Of a DNA stretch of 64,000 bases, positions 1-7,768 are shown piece by piece. The notes under the pieces were generated by a model. That model saw only the letters and a list, made by a program, of their open reading frames with translations. It was not told the origin of the DNA and did not search any database. The stretch spans positions 62,001 to 126,000 of the forward strand of contig CAKSOL010000009.1 of assembly GCA_934477125.1 (NCBI GenBank), in the 5' to 3' direction. Position 1 is the first letter of the stretch; each line of letters starts with the position of its first letter. Source of the stretch: an uncultured Eubacteriales bacterium (GTDB taxonomy: Bacteria > Bacillota > Clostridia > Oscillospirales > Acutalibacteraceae). The position numbers were made by a program, and so were the translations under genes.

Positions 1-516
1 GACGCAAAAGCCGCTCCCGCGCTTTGATATATGCGATTCAATCCCGTTTTCAATCAGAAGTTCCGAAAGCTCCGACGCCGCGGCGCCGTTTTTAACCGAG
101 AAATCCGCGCGGTATCCCTTTTCCGGGTCGCTGACATTTCCGCAGGCGAGAAAAGCCCCCCGGATAAACGCCGCGTCTCCTCCCGGACATTCGAGAATAT
201 CCCGGTTGACAGCTCCTTCGCAGATACCGAAATCAAAGGCGGCAAGTATTTTAAGCCTGTCCGTCTCGGACGGAACGCTGACGCAGAAGGTCGGGCGCTT
301 TCCGCCGCCCATCTTTGACTGAACCGCCGCTGAAAAGCATTCTCCGAGCAGCGCGGCATAATACTCCGATACCTCGCGGCTTGAAGTTTGCAGGCTTATC
401 CGGTTATAAGAAAACGACCGTCCAAACAGCAAAAAGCCGTATATAAGCGGCAGTTTGCAGCGTTTGGGCGATCTGATACCGGCAAGCTGCGCTTTAATAT
501 CCGCACAAAATGACAT
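1..516 (-). CDS. whiA: WhiA sporulation/cell-division regulator, N-terminal part (cut by window edge)
   Basis: WhiA is a DNA-binding protein of Gram-positive bacteria built from a LAGLIDADG-type N-terminal domain and a C-terminal helix-turn-helix; it affects cell division and, in actinobacteria, sporulation. The frame is open from an ATG at 516 to the window edge, giving 172 residues. The start MSFCADIKAQLAGI and the family-typical stretch GAFLACGNVSDPEKGY around residue 125 identify it. An AGCTTGCCGG-rich start region follows a GGAGAAAA ribosome site just upstream of the ATG. The C-terminal half, including the helix-turn-helix, lies outside the window. It follows rapZ by 29 bases, so the yvcK gene that usually sits between them is absent here. 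Confidence 0.88.
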   Translation of the reverse strand, partial: MSFCADIKAQLAGIRSPKRCKLPLIYGFLLFGRSFSYNRISLQTSSREVSEYYAALLGECFSAAVQSKMGGGKRPTFCVSVPSETDRLKILAAFDFGICEGAVNRDILECPGGDAAFIRGAFLACGNVSDPEKGYRADFSVKNGAAASELSELLIENGIESHISKRGSGFCV

Positions 517-545
517 ACCGATTTTTTCTCCGTAAATTTTCGCAA

Positions 546-1406
546 TTATTTATAGATATCCCGGTGAATTGCGCTCACGCGGTAGCCATGCTGCTCCAAG
601 TGGCGGTAGACCGTCTCGGTAAAGAGAACCGAACGGTGCTTTCCTCCGGTACAGCCTATGGAAATAACCAGCTGGCTCTTTCCCTCCTTGGCATAGAGAG
701 GTATGGTAAAATCCAAAAAGTCAAGCAGCTTTTTTTCAAATTCCCGGCTTTCGGGAAAGCTCATAACATAATCCCTGACCTCGCGGTCTATTCCGGTTTT
801 CTCCTTTAACTCGTCAACATAAAACGGGTTGGGCAGGCAGCGGACATCGAAAACCATATCCGCCTCGCTGTCCGAGCCGTATTTAAAACCGAAAGATTTG
901 CATTGAATTTTAAGTCCGTTATTAACGTTTCCGAAAAACAAATCCGAAAGCTGACCTTTAAGCTGAGCGTTTGATATACGGCTGGTATCGACGACATAAT
1001 CTGCCTCAAATCTCATATGCGAAAGCATCTGCCGTTCCTTTGTTACAGCCTCGCTGAGGGTTAAATCGTTCTGCTCGCAAAGCGGGTGCTTGCGTCTGTT
1101 TTCCTTATAGCGGTGAATAAGAACCTCGTCGGAAGCGTCGAGAAACAGGATTTTGAAATAAACGCCGCTCTTTTTTAAGCCATCAAGAACGCCCGAAAGC
1201 TCGCCGAACATATCGCCGCCGCGAATATCGGTAACAACCGCAAGGCGGCTGAGCTCGCTGTTATCCCCTCTCGCCGAAAGCTCAACAAAAGCCGGAATCA
1301 AAGTCGGCGGGATATTATCAACGCAATAATATCCCATATCCTCAAGAGCATGAGCCGCCTGAGACTTACCGGCTCCGGACATACCTGTTATAATAAGCAA
1401 TTTCAT
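546..1406 (-). CDS. rapZ: RapZ/YvcJ family RNase adapter, nucleotide-binding protein
   Basis: 286 residues, the usual family length. The N-terminal P-loop GMSGAGKS (residues 8-15) and the C-terminal signature GCTGGKHRSV (about 250) define the RapZ family. In E. coli RapZ delivers the GlmZ small RNA to RNase E and so controls glmS; in Firmicutes the homologue YvcJ binds and hydrolyses nucleotides and its target is less clear. The ATG has an AGAGGAAAAATT ribosome site and overlaps the end of murB by 4 bases, which indicates translational coupling. The link to hexosamine control is notable because glmM and glmS are also in this window, but a direct link is inference. Confidence 0.95.
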   Translation of the reverse strand: MKLLIITGMSGAGKSQAAHALEDMGYYCVDNIPPTLIPAFVELSARGDNSELSRLAVVTDIRGGDMFGELSGVLDGLKKSGVYFKILFLDASDEVLIHRYKENRRKHPLCEQNDLTLSEAVTKERQMLSHMRFEADYVVDTSRISNAQLKGQLSDLFFGNVNNGLKIQCKSFGFKYGSDSEADMVFDVRCLPNPFYVDELKEKTGIDREVRDYVMSFPESREFEKKLLDFLDFTIPLYAKEGKSQLVISIGCTGGKHRSVLFTETVYRHLEQHGYRVSAIHRDIYK

Positions 1407-2320
1407 AATTTTTCCTCTTTTCTTCCGACAAACAGTATTTCCGGTTCGAGCATAACGCCATCCGCCCTTAATACCTTTTCTTTAACTTCTTCAATAAGCT
1501 TTAAAACATCCGACGCAGACGCGCCGCCTGCGTTGACAATAAATCCGGCGTGCTTAACGCTGACCTGCGCTCCGCCGACCCTCGCGCCCTTTAAACCGTT
1601 TTTTTCGATAAGCGCTCCGGCGAAATATCCGGTCGGCCGTTTAAAGGCGCTGCCGGCGCTCGGATATTCAAGCGGCTGCTTTTCGCGCCTTTTATTAAGC
1701 AGCTCTTCCATTTTTCCGTTTATTTCTTCATATTCAGCCCGGCGAAGCTCAAATTCCGCAGAAAGAATTATAAGTCCGTTTTCCCTGAATGCGCTCGTTC
1801 TGTAACCGAATTTCAAATCGGCAGCCGAAACGGTATAAATGTTTCCGTTCATATCGGCGGCTCTGACCGAGCGGACGACATCGGAAATTTCACCGCCGTA
1901 GGCTCCGGCATTCATAAACACCGCACCGCCTGCGCTGCCGGGTATACCGTAGGCAAACTCCAGTCCAGAAAGACCTGCGTTTCTTGCGGCTATACAAAGT
2001 GCGGAAAGCGCTGCTCCTGCGCCGCAGCTTATAATATTTCCGGAAATTTTTATTTCGTTAAGTCCCGAAAGGCTTATAACCGCGCCCTCAATTCCACCGT
2101 CCGAAACGAGCAGATTAGAGCCCTTTCCGACGCAAAACACCGGAACGCCGTATTCCCGCGCCGCCGCAAGGGCTGCGCACAGCTGTTCCTCCGAAGAAGC
2201 GGTTATAAAAATATCCGCCGCGCCGCCTATGCGGAAGGTCGTATGATTTTTCATCGGCTCCGACAGAGCGAATTTAATTCCTTTGCTTTTAAGAACCTCA
2301 ATAAACGGCTCTGTTTGCAT
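1403..2320 (-). CDS. murB: UDP-N-acetylenolpyruvoylglucosamine reductase
   Basis: Cytoplasmic FAD enzyme that reduces UDP-GlcNAc-enolpyruvate to UDP-MurNAc with NADPH, the second committed step of peptidoglycan synthesis. 305 residues. Visible features are the FAD-binding GKGSNLL and GIPGSAGGAVFMNAGAYGGE segments, the YRTSAF motif and the catalytic serine in PSAGSAFKRP. The lack of the extra C-terminal domain insert makes it a type II (Gram-positive) MurB. The ribosome site AGAGGAAAAGCTT precedes the ATG. It overlaps rapZ by 4 bases and starts 16 bases after the ROK kinase, so the genes from hprK to whiA probably form one transcript. Confidence 0.96.
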   Translation of the reverse strand: MQTEPFIEVLKSKGIKFALSEPMKNHTTFRIGGAADIFITASSEEQLCAALAAAREYGVPVFCVGKGSNLLVSDGGIEGAVISLSGLNEIKISGNIISCGAGAALSALCIAARNAGLSGLEFAYGIPGSAGGAVFMNAGAYGGEISDVVRSVRAADMNGNIYTVSAADLKFGYRTSAFRENGLIILSAEFELRRAEYEEINGKMEELLNKRREKQPLEYPSAGSAFKRPTGYFAGALIEKNGLKGARVGGAQVSVKHAGFIVNAGGASASDVLKLIEEVKEKVLRADGVMLEPEILFVGRKEEKL

Positions 2321-2336
2321 AAGCTTTTCCTCTTAT

Positions 2337-3293
2337 TCAGCGATAAAGATCGCAGAGGTAAGCCGCGCCGATAATTCCGGCATCGTTTCCGAGGGCAGCT
2401 TCCTTAATAACCGCCTTCTGCTTAACGCTTCTTGCATAGTTTTCTCCGGCAACAAACGCGCGGATTGGCTCAATAAGAGTGTCTCCCTCTCTCGAAATAC
2501 CGCCGCCTATGCAAATGACGTCAGGTTGGAAAATGTTTATGATATTTGATATTCCGACAGCGACATACTCGCAGTAGCGGTCAACAACCATTCTTCCTAT
2601 CGGGTCGTTATTCCGCATAGCGTTAAATGCGGTTATTCCGCTTACGTTGTTTATATCCCCGTCGCACAGCTTCCACATAATGCTGTCGGGATAACGGTGC
2701 ATTGCCTGCTTAGTCTGGTTTATAAGTGCGGTTGCCGAGGCGTAAGCCTCCCAGCAGCCGTGACGTCCGCAGGTACACATCTCACCGTTCATATTTATAA
2801 CCGTATGCCCCAGCTCGCCGCCGGCATAGTTTGAGCCGGAATATATTTTTCCGTCTATTATTATTCCTCCGCCGACGCCCGTTCCGAGGGTTATTGCAAC
2901 AAAGTTTTTAGTACCCTTTCCGGCGCCTGCGATATATTCGCCGTATGCTGCGGCATTTGCATCGTTCTCAATATAAACATCCTTGGGAACGCGGGCGCGG
3001 ACCAGCTCGCACAGCGGCACGTTGTCAAAATTCAGATTGTTGGCATAGGTAACTATACCGTCAACAGGGTTTATCGCTCCGGGAGAGCCGATACCTATAA
3101 ACTCGATATCGTCCATTTTAAGTCCGGCGTTTTCAACCGCCATATAAACGGTTTTTGCCATATCGTCAGCTATTTCCTCAGCCGGACGCGGCATATTGGT
3201 CTTGAGCTTTCCGGTTGCGATAATCTTATAATTTTCATCAACAACTCCGGATACGATATTAGTTCCTCCGAGATCTATTCCTACTCTGTACAT
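2337..3293 (-). CDS. ROK-family sugar kinase (probable glucokinase)
   Basis: 318 residues, typical ROK length. It carries the ATP phosphate motif DLGGTN (residues 7-12), the sugar-binding EN-DANAAAYGE segment (about 118), GTGVGGGI (about 145), the metal/zinc motif CTCGRHGCWEAYAS (about 178) and a second GGG loop near residue 270. ROK kinases phosphorylate glucose or N-acyl hexosamines. The neighbours murB and hprK fit general sugar or wall metabolism. Glucokinase is the best guess, but substrate specificity within ROK cannot be read reliably from sequence alone. The ATG has an AAGGAG ribosome site. Confidence 0.9.
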   Translation of the reverse strand: MYRVGIDLGGTNIVSGVVDENYKIIATGKLKTNMPRPAEEIADDMAKTVYMAVENAGLKMDDIEFIGIGSPGAINPVDGIVTYANNLNFDNVPLCELVRARVPKDVYIENDANAAAYGEYIAGAGKGTKNFVAITLGTGVGGGIIIDGKIYSGSNYAGGELGHTVINMNGEMCTCGRHGCWEAYASATALINQTKQAMHRYPDSIMWKLCDGDINNVSGITAFNAMRNNDPIGRMVVDRYCEYVAVGISNIINIFQPDVICIGGGISREGDTLIEPIRAFVAGENYARSVKQKAVIKEAALGNDAGIIGAAYLCDLYR

Positions 3294-3319
3294 AAATAAA
3301 TTCTCCTTAAATTTATATT

Positions 3320-4288
3320 TTAATAAGTACTTACCGAAGCGCCGGTATTACCCGCAGCCGGAAAATCATCCTGCATACCGAGCCTTCTCAGCAAATCCTC
3401 GGCGGCATTATAGCCGAGCTTTTTCTGGCGGCTGTTCATCGCTGCGACCTCTATTATAACCGCAAGGTTACGTCCCGGCTTTACCGGAATGGTCATAGAG
3501 GGAATATTGAGTCCCAATATGGCGGTCTGCTGATTTTCAAGACCCATACGGTCGTATACCTTATTGACGTCCCAAGGCTCCAGATTTATTACCAGGTCAA
3601 TCTTTTCGGTAAGCTTAACGGCTCCGGCTCCGAAAATACGGCTTGCATTTATAATGCCTATTCCGCGCAGCTCAATAAAATGGCGGATATTTTCAGGCGC
3701 GCTGCCGACAAGAGATTTACTCGAAACTCTCCTTATTTCAACGGCATCGTCGGCGATAAGCCGGTGTCCCCTCTTTATAAGCTCTATTGCCGTTTCGCTT
3801 TTTCCGACTCCGCTTTCTCCGAGCAGCAGTATTCCCTCGCCGTAAACCTCAACCATAACCCCATGGCGCGTAACCCTCGGAGCAAGCTGAAGATTAAGAA
3901 AGGCGATGAGCGCGGATGTGAAATCCGAAGTGGATTCTCCGGTTCTAAGCAGCGGAACTCCGTTTTCACGGGCGGTATCAACAAAATAACTGCTGACCTC
4001 AAGATTTCTCGCTATTATGACGGCAGACGGCTTTTTTTGGAAAAACTCATGAAGCCGTTCCCTTGCTTTTTCCTCGGTAAAGCGTTTAAGAAAGCTTATT
4101 TCGCTGAGCCCGAATATCTGAATTCTTTTTTCGTCATAATATTCATAGTAGCCCGCCATTTGGAGACCGGGGCGGTTAATTTCGGTAGTCGAGACAACGG
4201 CATCCAGTCCTCCGTCCGGCAAAAACATAGTTTCAAGCGAAAATTCGTCTATAATCCGCTTGAGCGAAACCGTATAGTTAGTCCGCAT
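3320..4288 (-). CDS. hprK: HPr kinase/phosphorylase
   Basis: Bifunctional enzyme that phosphorylates HPr on Ser46 and dephosphorylates it, controlling carbon catabolite repression in Firmicutes. It has the N-terminal regulatory domain, the P-loop GESGVGKSE (about residue 155) and the signature ELRGIGIIN (about 210). I take the ATG at 4288 (322 residues): AAAGG at 4298-4302 sits 9-10 bases before it, whereas the in-frame GTG at 4297 directly abuts that ribosome site. It is the first gene of the minus-strand block and is transcribed away from gpr. Pairing with a ROK sugar kinase is consistent with a role in sugar control. Confidence 0.95.
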   Translation of the reverse strand: MRTNYTVSLKRIIDEFSLETMFLPDGGLDAVVSTTEINRPGLQMAGYYEYYDEKRIQIFGLSEISFLKRFTEEKARERLHEFFQKKPSAVIIARNLEVSSYFVDTARENGVPLLRTGESTSDFTSALIAFLNLQLAPRVTRHGVMVEVYGEGILLLGESGVGKSETAIELIKRGHRLIADDAVEIRRVSSKSLVGSAPENIRHFIELRGIGIINASRIFGAGAVKLTEKIDLVINLEPWDVNKVYDRMGLENQQTAILGLNIPSMTIPVKPGRNLAVIIEVAAMNSRQKKLGYNAAEDLLRRLGMQDDFPAAGNTGASVSTY

Positions 4289-4390
4289 CGGCAGCACCCT
4301 TTCGGTAAAAATATAATACTTTAATATATTATACTATACTATTTGCAAATTTCAAAGCACTTTTTGCTTAAATCGGAAATTTTATCCTTT

Positions 4391-4415
4391 TTATAAGAGA
4401 ATATAACTCTTATAA
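4391..4415. promoter_or_regulatory. 9-bp inverted repeat upstream of gpr
   Basis: TTATAAGAG at 4391-4399 is matched exactly by its reverse complement at 4407-4415, with a 7-base spacer. It lies 43 bases before the gpr start in the divergent hprK/gpr interval. It could be an operator or an mRNA hairpin. I could not find a convincing sigma-G or sigma-F promoter around it. Confidence 0.4.
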
Positions 4416-4457
4416 AGCGGAAATATTAAAAACGCAAACTTTTTCGGGAGGTTCAAT

Positions 4458-5303
4458 ATGGGAATACGCACCGACCTTATAACCGAACAGCAGGAGCTTC
4501 ATACCGAGACCGTTTCCGGAGCCGTTACGTCGGAACGGAGCATAGGCGCGGTTAAGCTAAAGACAGTTGTTATAAAGGATACAAACGCCGCAGAGCAGCT
4601 CGGCAAGCCGCCCGGGACATATATAACGGCGGAATACGGAAATATTATATCATCGGGTTCTGAGGTTTCCTTAAAGCAGGCTGTTATAAGCGCGCTGTCG
4701 CAGCTTATACCGACGCGCTCGAATATTCTGGTCGTAGGGCTGGGGAACCGGGATATAACGCCGGACGCAATAGGTCCTCTTGCGGTTGACAGGATGTTTG
4801 CTACGCGCCATATCGGGAGAACGCTCAGAGAACAGCTCGGTCTTGAGGGGCTGAACAGCGTTTCTGCGCTTATACCGGGCGTTCTCGGAAAAACGGGAAT
4901 TGAAGCCGTTGAAATAATCCGGGGAACCGTTCAGCGAACCTCGCCGGACGCCGTTATAGTTATCGACGCCCTCGCCGCCCGGCATACCGAAAGGCTCTGC
5001 CGGACGGTTCAGCTGTGCAACACCGGAATAAGTCCGGGTTCGGGGGTTGAAAATTCCCGCAGCGAAATAAGCGAGGCGGTTTTGGGAGTACCGGTTACGG
5101 CGATAGGTATTCCGACGGTTGTTGACATACGTACTCTCATATACGATTTAACCGAATCAGCCGCTCCTATAAGCACTCCGATGATGGTAACTCCGACCGA
5201 TATTGATTTGCAGATACGCCGCTTGGCGGAGCTGCTTGCGCAATCGCTGAATATGTTTTTGCAGCCGTCGCTTGACGAGGCAACTCTGCAAAGTCTTGTA
5301 TAA
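4458..5303 (+). CDS. gpr: GPR endopeptidase (germination protease)
   Basis: GPR degrades the small acid-soluble proteins that coat spore DNA when the spore germinates. It is made in the forespore as a zymogen and cleaves off its own short pro-sequence. The start MGIRTDLITEQQE and the segments VVGLGNRDITPDAIGPL (about 90-106) and NSVSALIPGVLGKTGIE (about 132) are diagnostic. At 281 residues it is clearly shorter than the 368-residue Bacillus enzyme, with the C-terminal end reduced. The ribosome site GGGAGG precedes the ATG. spoIIP follows 56 bases downstream, a common clostridial order. The gene is strong evidence that the organism forms spores. Confidence 0.94.
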   Translation: MGIRTDLITEQQELHTETVSGAVTSERSIGAVKLKTVVIKDTNAAEQLGKPPGTYITAEYGNIISSGSEVSLKQAVISALSQLIPTRSNILVVGLGNRDITPDAIGPLAVDRMFATRHIGRTLREQLGLEGLNSVSALIPGVLGKTGIEAVEIIRGTVQRTSPDAVIVIDALAARHTERLCRTVQLCNTGISPGSGVENSRSEISEAVLGVPVTAIGIPTVVDIRTLIYDLTESAAPISTPMMVTPTDIDLQIRRLAELLAQSLNMFLQPSLDEATLQSLV

Positions 5304-5359
5304 CTCAAAGCCTTGCAGCATATATTTTATCAGTAAACCTAAAACAGGGAGCTGATATT

Positions 5360-6409
5360 ATGCACAACCGGGGCGCTGTTGCAAGACTTATCGCGGCGGC
5401 AGTATGCTGTCTGTCGGTAATGCTCTATTCAGGGTATCGGTATATTTTCAGCCTCCCTGCCGGGACTTCGCTTATATCAACGCCGTCACTTGCCGGCTCA
5501 GAGGTCTTTCCCGCGCTTTTTGCGCCGGAAAACACGGTTCAGTCGGAAAGTAAGGAAAATACGGCGTCCGCCCCTCAGGCAGCACAGTCCCAAGGCGCGG
5601 TACCGACTGCCGCCGCAGAAAATGCCGCCGGGAAAATCGTCAGTAAATTCATATCGCCATACACTGCCAACACAAGCTACGGCAGCATATATCTGAAAAA
5701 CAGCACCGACGCCAAAATAGACATAAAATCACTTTATGAGGCTCCCCTGCCATATACCATCGAAAAAAACGGCTCGCCGCAGGTGCTTATTATGCACACC
5801 CACACCACCGAGTCGTTCCTGACCGAAACAAGAGATTACTACACCGATTCCGACCAAGCCCGCACGCTTGACGAGAATTACAATATGGCAGCTCTCGGAG
5901 CTATTGTTGCCGAAAAGCTCAACGCAGCCGGAATAAGCACTCTGCACGACAAAACAACCCACGATTACCCCTCGTACAACGGCAGCTACACCAGAGCCGC
6001 CCAGACAATAGACGGATATCTTAAAAAGTATCCGAGCATTAAAATAGTCATAGACCTCCACCGCGACGCAATATCGGGTGACGGAAGCGGAAAGGTCAAG
6101 CCCGTAACCGAAATAAACGGCAAGCAGGCAGCGCAGATAATGCTGGTTATGGGCTCGCAGACCGGCGGAGTTACAGGCTTTAAAAACTGGCAGGAAAATC
6201 TGAAGCTTGCGGTAAAGCTCCAGCGTCAGCTTGAGGGAATGTATCCTTCTCTTGCAAGGGCGCTCAGTCTTATGTCGCGGAAATATAACGAAAATCTGAC
6301 AACCGGCTCAATGCTTATAGAAATCGGAACAGAGGTCAACAGTATTGAGGAGGTGCGCTATTCTGCGGAGCTGCTCGGGAATGCTCTGGCGCAGCTGCTC
6401 GCTCAATAA
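5360..6409 (+). CDS. spoIIP: Stage II sporulation protein P (SpoIIP), engulfment amidase
   Basis: SpoIIP is a membrane-anchored N-acetylmuramoyl-L-alanine amidase/endopeptidase that works with SpoIID and SpoIIM to thin the septal wall during forespore engulfment. 349 residues: a membrane anchor at about residues 8-26, a low-complexity Ala/Ser/Gln linker to about 100, then the amidase domain. Catalytic zinc motifs are visible as MHTHTTESF (about 144), DLHRDA (about 233) and EIGTEVNS (about 322). GGGAG precedes the ATG. It lies between gpr and a small membrane gene and is probably a sporulation transcript with both. Confidence 0.95.
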   Translation: MHNRGAVARLIAAAVCCLSVMLYSGYRYIFSLPAGTSLISTPSLAGSEVFPALFAPENTVQSESKENTASAPQAAQSQGAVPTAAAENAAGKIVSKFISPYTANTSYGSIYLKNSTDAKIDIKSLYEAPLPYTIEKNGSPQVLIMHTHTTESFLTETRDYYTDSDQARTLDENYNMAALGAIVAEKLNAAGISTLHDKTTHDYPSYNGSYTRAAQTIDGYLKKYPSIKIVIDLHRDAISGDGSGKVKPVTEINGKQAAQIMLVMGSQTGGVTGFKNWQENLKLAVKLQRQLEGMYPSLARALSLMSRKYNENLTTGSMLIEIGTEVNSIEEVRYSAELLGNALAQLLAQ

Positions 6410-6428
6410 CCGCGAAACGGAGAAATTT

Positions 6429-6635
6429 ATGAAAAAAAGAAAAAGACGCGCTCTCAGCGCGTTCATCAGTTCGTTTTTTTTAACCTTTGTTATAGTAAGC
6501 TGCATTCTCGGCGGCATCGGTCTTGCCGCCGCCGCATACGAAAACACCCTTGCCTCCGGCTTCGGAGAAAACAGACAAGCCTTTTCCCTGACCGAAAACG
6601 GACTGCGGCTTTTTGATTTTGAAATAGGGCGATGA
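6429..6635 (+). CDS. Small single-pass membrane protein downstream of spoIIP
   Basis: 68 residues beginning MKKRKRRALSAFI, with a basic N terminus and one hydrophobic segment (about residues 12-34). The rest is short and polar. The start is chosen at the ATG at 6429, which follows an ACGGAGAAA ribosome site and lies 19 bases after spoIIP; a longer in-frame reading would begin inside spoIIP. I do not recognise a family. Co-transcription with gpr and spoIIP suggests, but does not show, a sporulation role. Confidence 0.65.
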   Translation: MKKRKRRALSAFISSFFLTFVIVSCILGGIGLAAAAYENTLASGFGENRQAFSLTENGLRLFDFEIGR

Positions 6636-6636
6636 A

Positions 6637-6864
6637 TTAACGGAAACGCGAGAAAGGAAGCAATGCGCGGCGAAGTCTGCGGTGCTCGTTAATCCACATC
6701 CTTTTCTCCTTGCCGTCGCACCGCCTTATCTCCCTGTCCACCTCATTCAGCCTCTTTTGAACGCATATTACCTTAACAATATATTTAACCGCCGCAACCG
6801 AAAAAATAACCGCGAACATCCATATTAAAAACATTTTTGTTTCGCCGTCAATACTAAATTCCAT
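6637..6864 (-). CDS. Small membrane protein, unknown function
   Basis: 75 residues with a hydrophobic segment at about 10-33, followed by a strongly charged helical tail ending in RRALLPFSRFR. The ATG at 6864 has an AAAGGACG ribosome site and lies about 27 bases downstream of a consensus sigma-A promoter that carries a palindrome. The gene ends 1 base from the convergent small membrane gene. No known family recognised. The divergent HTH gene at 6977 is the obvious candidate regulator. Confidence 0.6.
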   Translation of the reverse strand: MEFSIDGETKMFLIWMFAVIFSVAAVKYIVKVICVQKRLNEVDREIRRCDGKEKRMWINEHRRLRRALLPFSRFR

Positions 6865-6898
6865 AAATCAAACGTCCTTTGCTGATGTCATATACATC

Positions 6899-6927
6899 AT
6901 TATAGTCATTTTTATGACTATTGTCAA
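6899..6927 (-). promoter_or_regulatory. Consensus sigma-A promoter with operator palindrome
   Basis: On the minus strand, TTGACA (6922-6927) and TATAAT (6899-6904) are separated by exactly 17 bases, a perfect consensus. The spacer and part of the -10 element form a perfect inverted repeat, ATAGTCAT TTTT ATGACTAT (6902-6921). A repressor bound there would block the polymerase. It drives the small membrane gene at 6637-6864. Confidence 0.75.
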
Positions 6928-6976
6928 TAATAAATTCATTCGTTATCCTAAAAACAGAGAATGATATTACGGGGCG

Positions 6977-7195
6977 GTGAAGAAATTGATCAGCTATGAA
7001 CCTTTTTGGCTGACCTTAAAGCGCAAAGGGGTTACTACCTACGCTCTAATCAACCGATACCATATCAGCAGCGCAACAATTTCAAGAATGAAAAAGGGCG
7101 GCGGAATCAGCACAACAAAAATCGATGATTTCTGCCGCATTCTCGATTGCAGAACTCAGGATATTATATGCTATATACCGGACAGCAAAGAATAA
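6977..7195 (+). CDS. Cro/C1-type HTH transcriptional regulator (small)
   Basis: 72 residues, essentially a lone Cro/C1-like helix-turn-helix of the YozG/HTH_26 kind. The recognition region ISSATISRMKKGGGIST spans about residues 30-46 and the C terminus is LDCRTQDIICYIP. No ATG start is available: GTG at 6977 follows GGGGCG, and TTG at 6986 is an alternative with GGTGA before it. It is divergent from the small membrane gene at 6637, whose promoter holds a palindrome 55-75 bases away. Regulation of that gene, and possibly of itself, is inference. Confidence 0.75.
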   Translation: MKKLISYEPFWLTLKRKGVTTYALINRYHISSATISRMKKGGGISTTKIDDFCRILDCRTQDIICYIPDSKE

Positions 7196-7226
7196 AGACG
7201 GCAGGTTAATCTACCGTCTTTTTTAT
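7194..7226 (+). terminator. Rho-independent terminator after HTH gene
   Basis: The stem AAAGACGG...CCGTCTTT is followed by a T run. It begins at the stop codon of the HTH gene. Confidence 0.8.
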
Positions 7227-7283
7227 TTGCCTTTTTCAGACAAGGCTTACATATACCGTCCGCCGGAATAAACGTGTAATTAT

Positions 7284-7322
7284 TAAAGAACGGAGCTGTA
7301 AAAACATTCTTACAGCCCCGTT
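7284..7322 (-). terminator. Hairpin terminator after abrB-like gene
   Basis: The arms at 7289-7301 and 7310-7322 pair over 13 bases with one mismatch. On the minus strand the hairpin is followed by an AT-rich stretch. It sits 24 bases after the stop of the AbrB-type gene. Confidence 0.6.
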
Positions 7323-7345
7323 ATCAACATATAATTCCAGCCTTA

Positions 7346-7606
7346 TCAGCCGAGCATATCCCGCATTTTATAAAGCTTTTCTATGCAGTCGCGGCAAACG
7401 GTATATCCGTTAAGCTCAAGGCTGTCTCCAAGCTCTCCGCAGAAAATACATGACGGCTGATACTTCTTTAAAATCACACGGTCATTATCCATAAAGATTT
7501 CAAAGCTGTCAACATCATTCTCTACCTTTAACTGCTTACGAATTTCCTTAGGTATAACAACGCGCCCCATTTTATCAACTGCTCGAACAATTCCGGTAGA
7601 TTTCAT
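7346..7606 (-). CDS. AbrB/SpoVT-family transition-state regulator with C-terminal Cys cluster
   Basis: 86 residues. Residues 1-50 form a swapped-hairpin AbrB DNA-binding domain (GIVRAVDKMGRVVIPKEIRK). The C-terminal part contains two CxxC pairs, CIFCGE and CRDC, a probable zinc knuckle that occurs in clostridial AbrB homologues. Such proteins act as dimers or tetramers that repress stationary-phase or sporulation genes. The gene has its own promoter (7656-7684) and a ribosome site AGAAAGGATG. Confidence 0.9.
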   Translation of the reverse strand: MKSTGIVRAVDKMGRVVIPKEIRKQLKVENDVDSFEIFMDNDRVILKKYQPSCIFCGELGDSLELNGYTVCRDCIEKLYKMRDMLG

Positions 7607-7655
7607 TTTTCGTCATCCTTTCTTTTTAATTCTTTAACCTGCGAATTGCAAGTAT

Positions 7656-7684
7656 ATTTTAGCACGATAAGTCATAATTGTCTA
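7656..7684 (-). promoter_or_regulatory. Sigma-A-type promoter of abrB-like gene
   Basis: TAGACA (7679-7684) and TAAAAT (7656-7661) on the minus strand, with a 17-base spacer, about 50 bases upstream of the ATG. Confidence 0.55.
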
Positions 7685-7768
7685 TATATGTCACAGTTTA
7701 TTAACAAATTCTTTAGATTTCTACAACAAAATCAGCGTTTAATTAGAAAGAATACCGAAAAGCAATTT

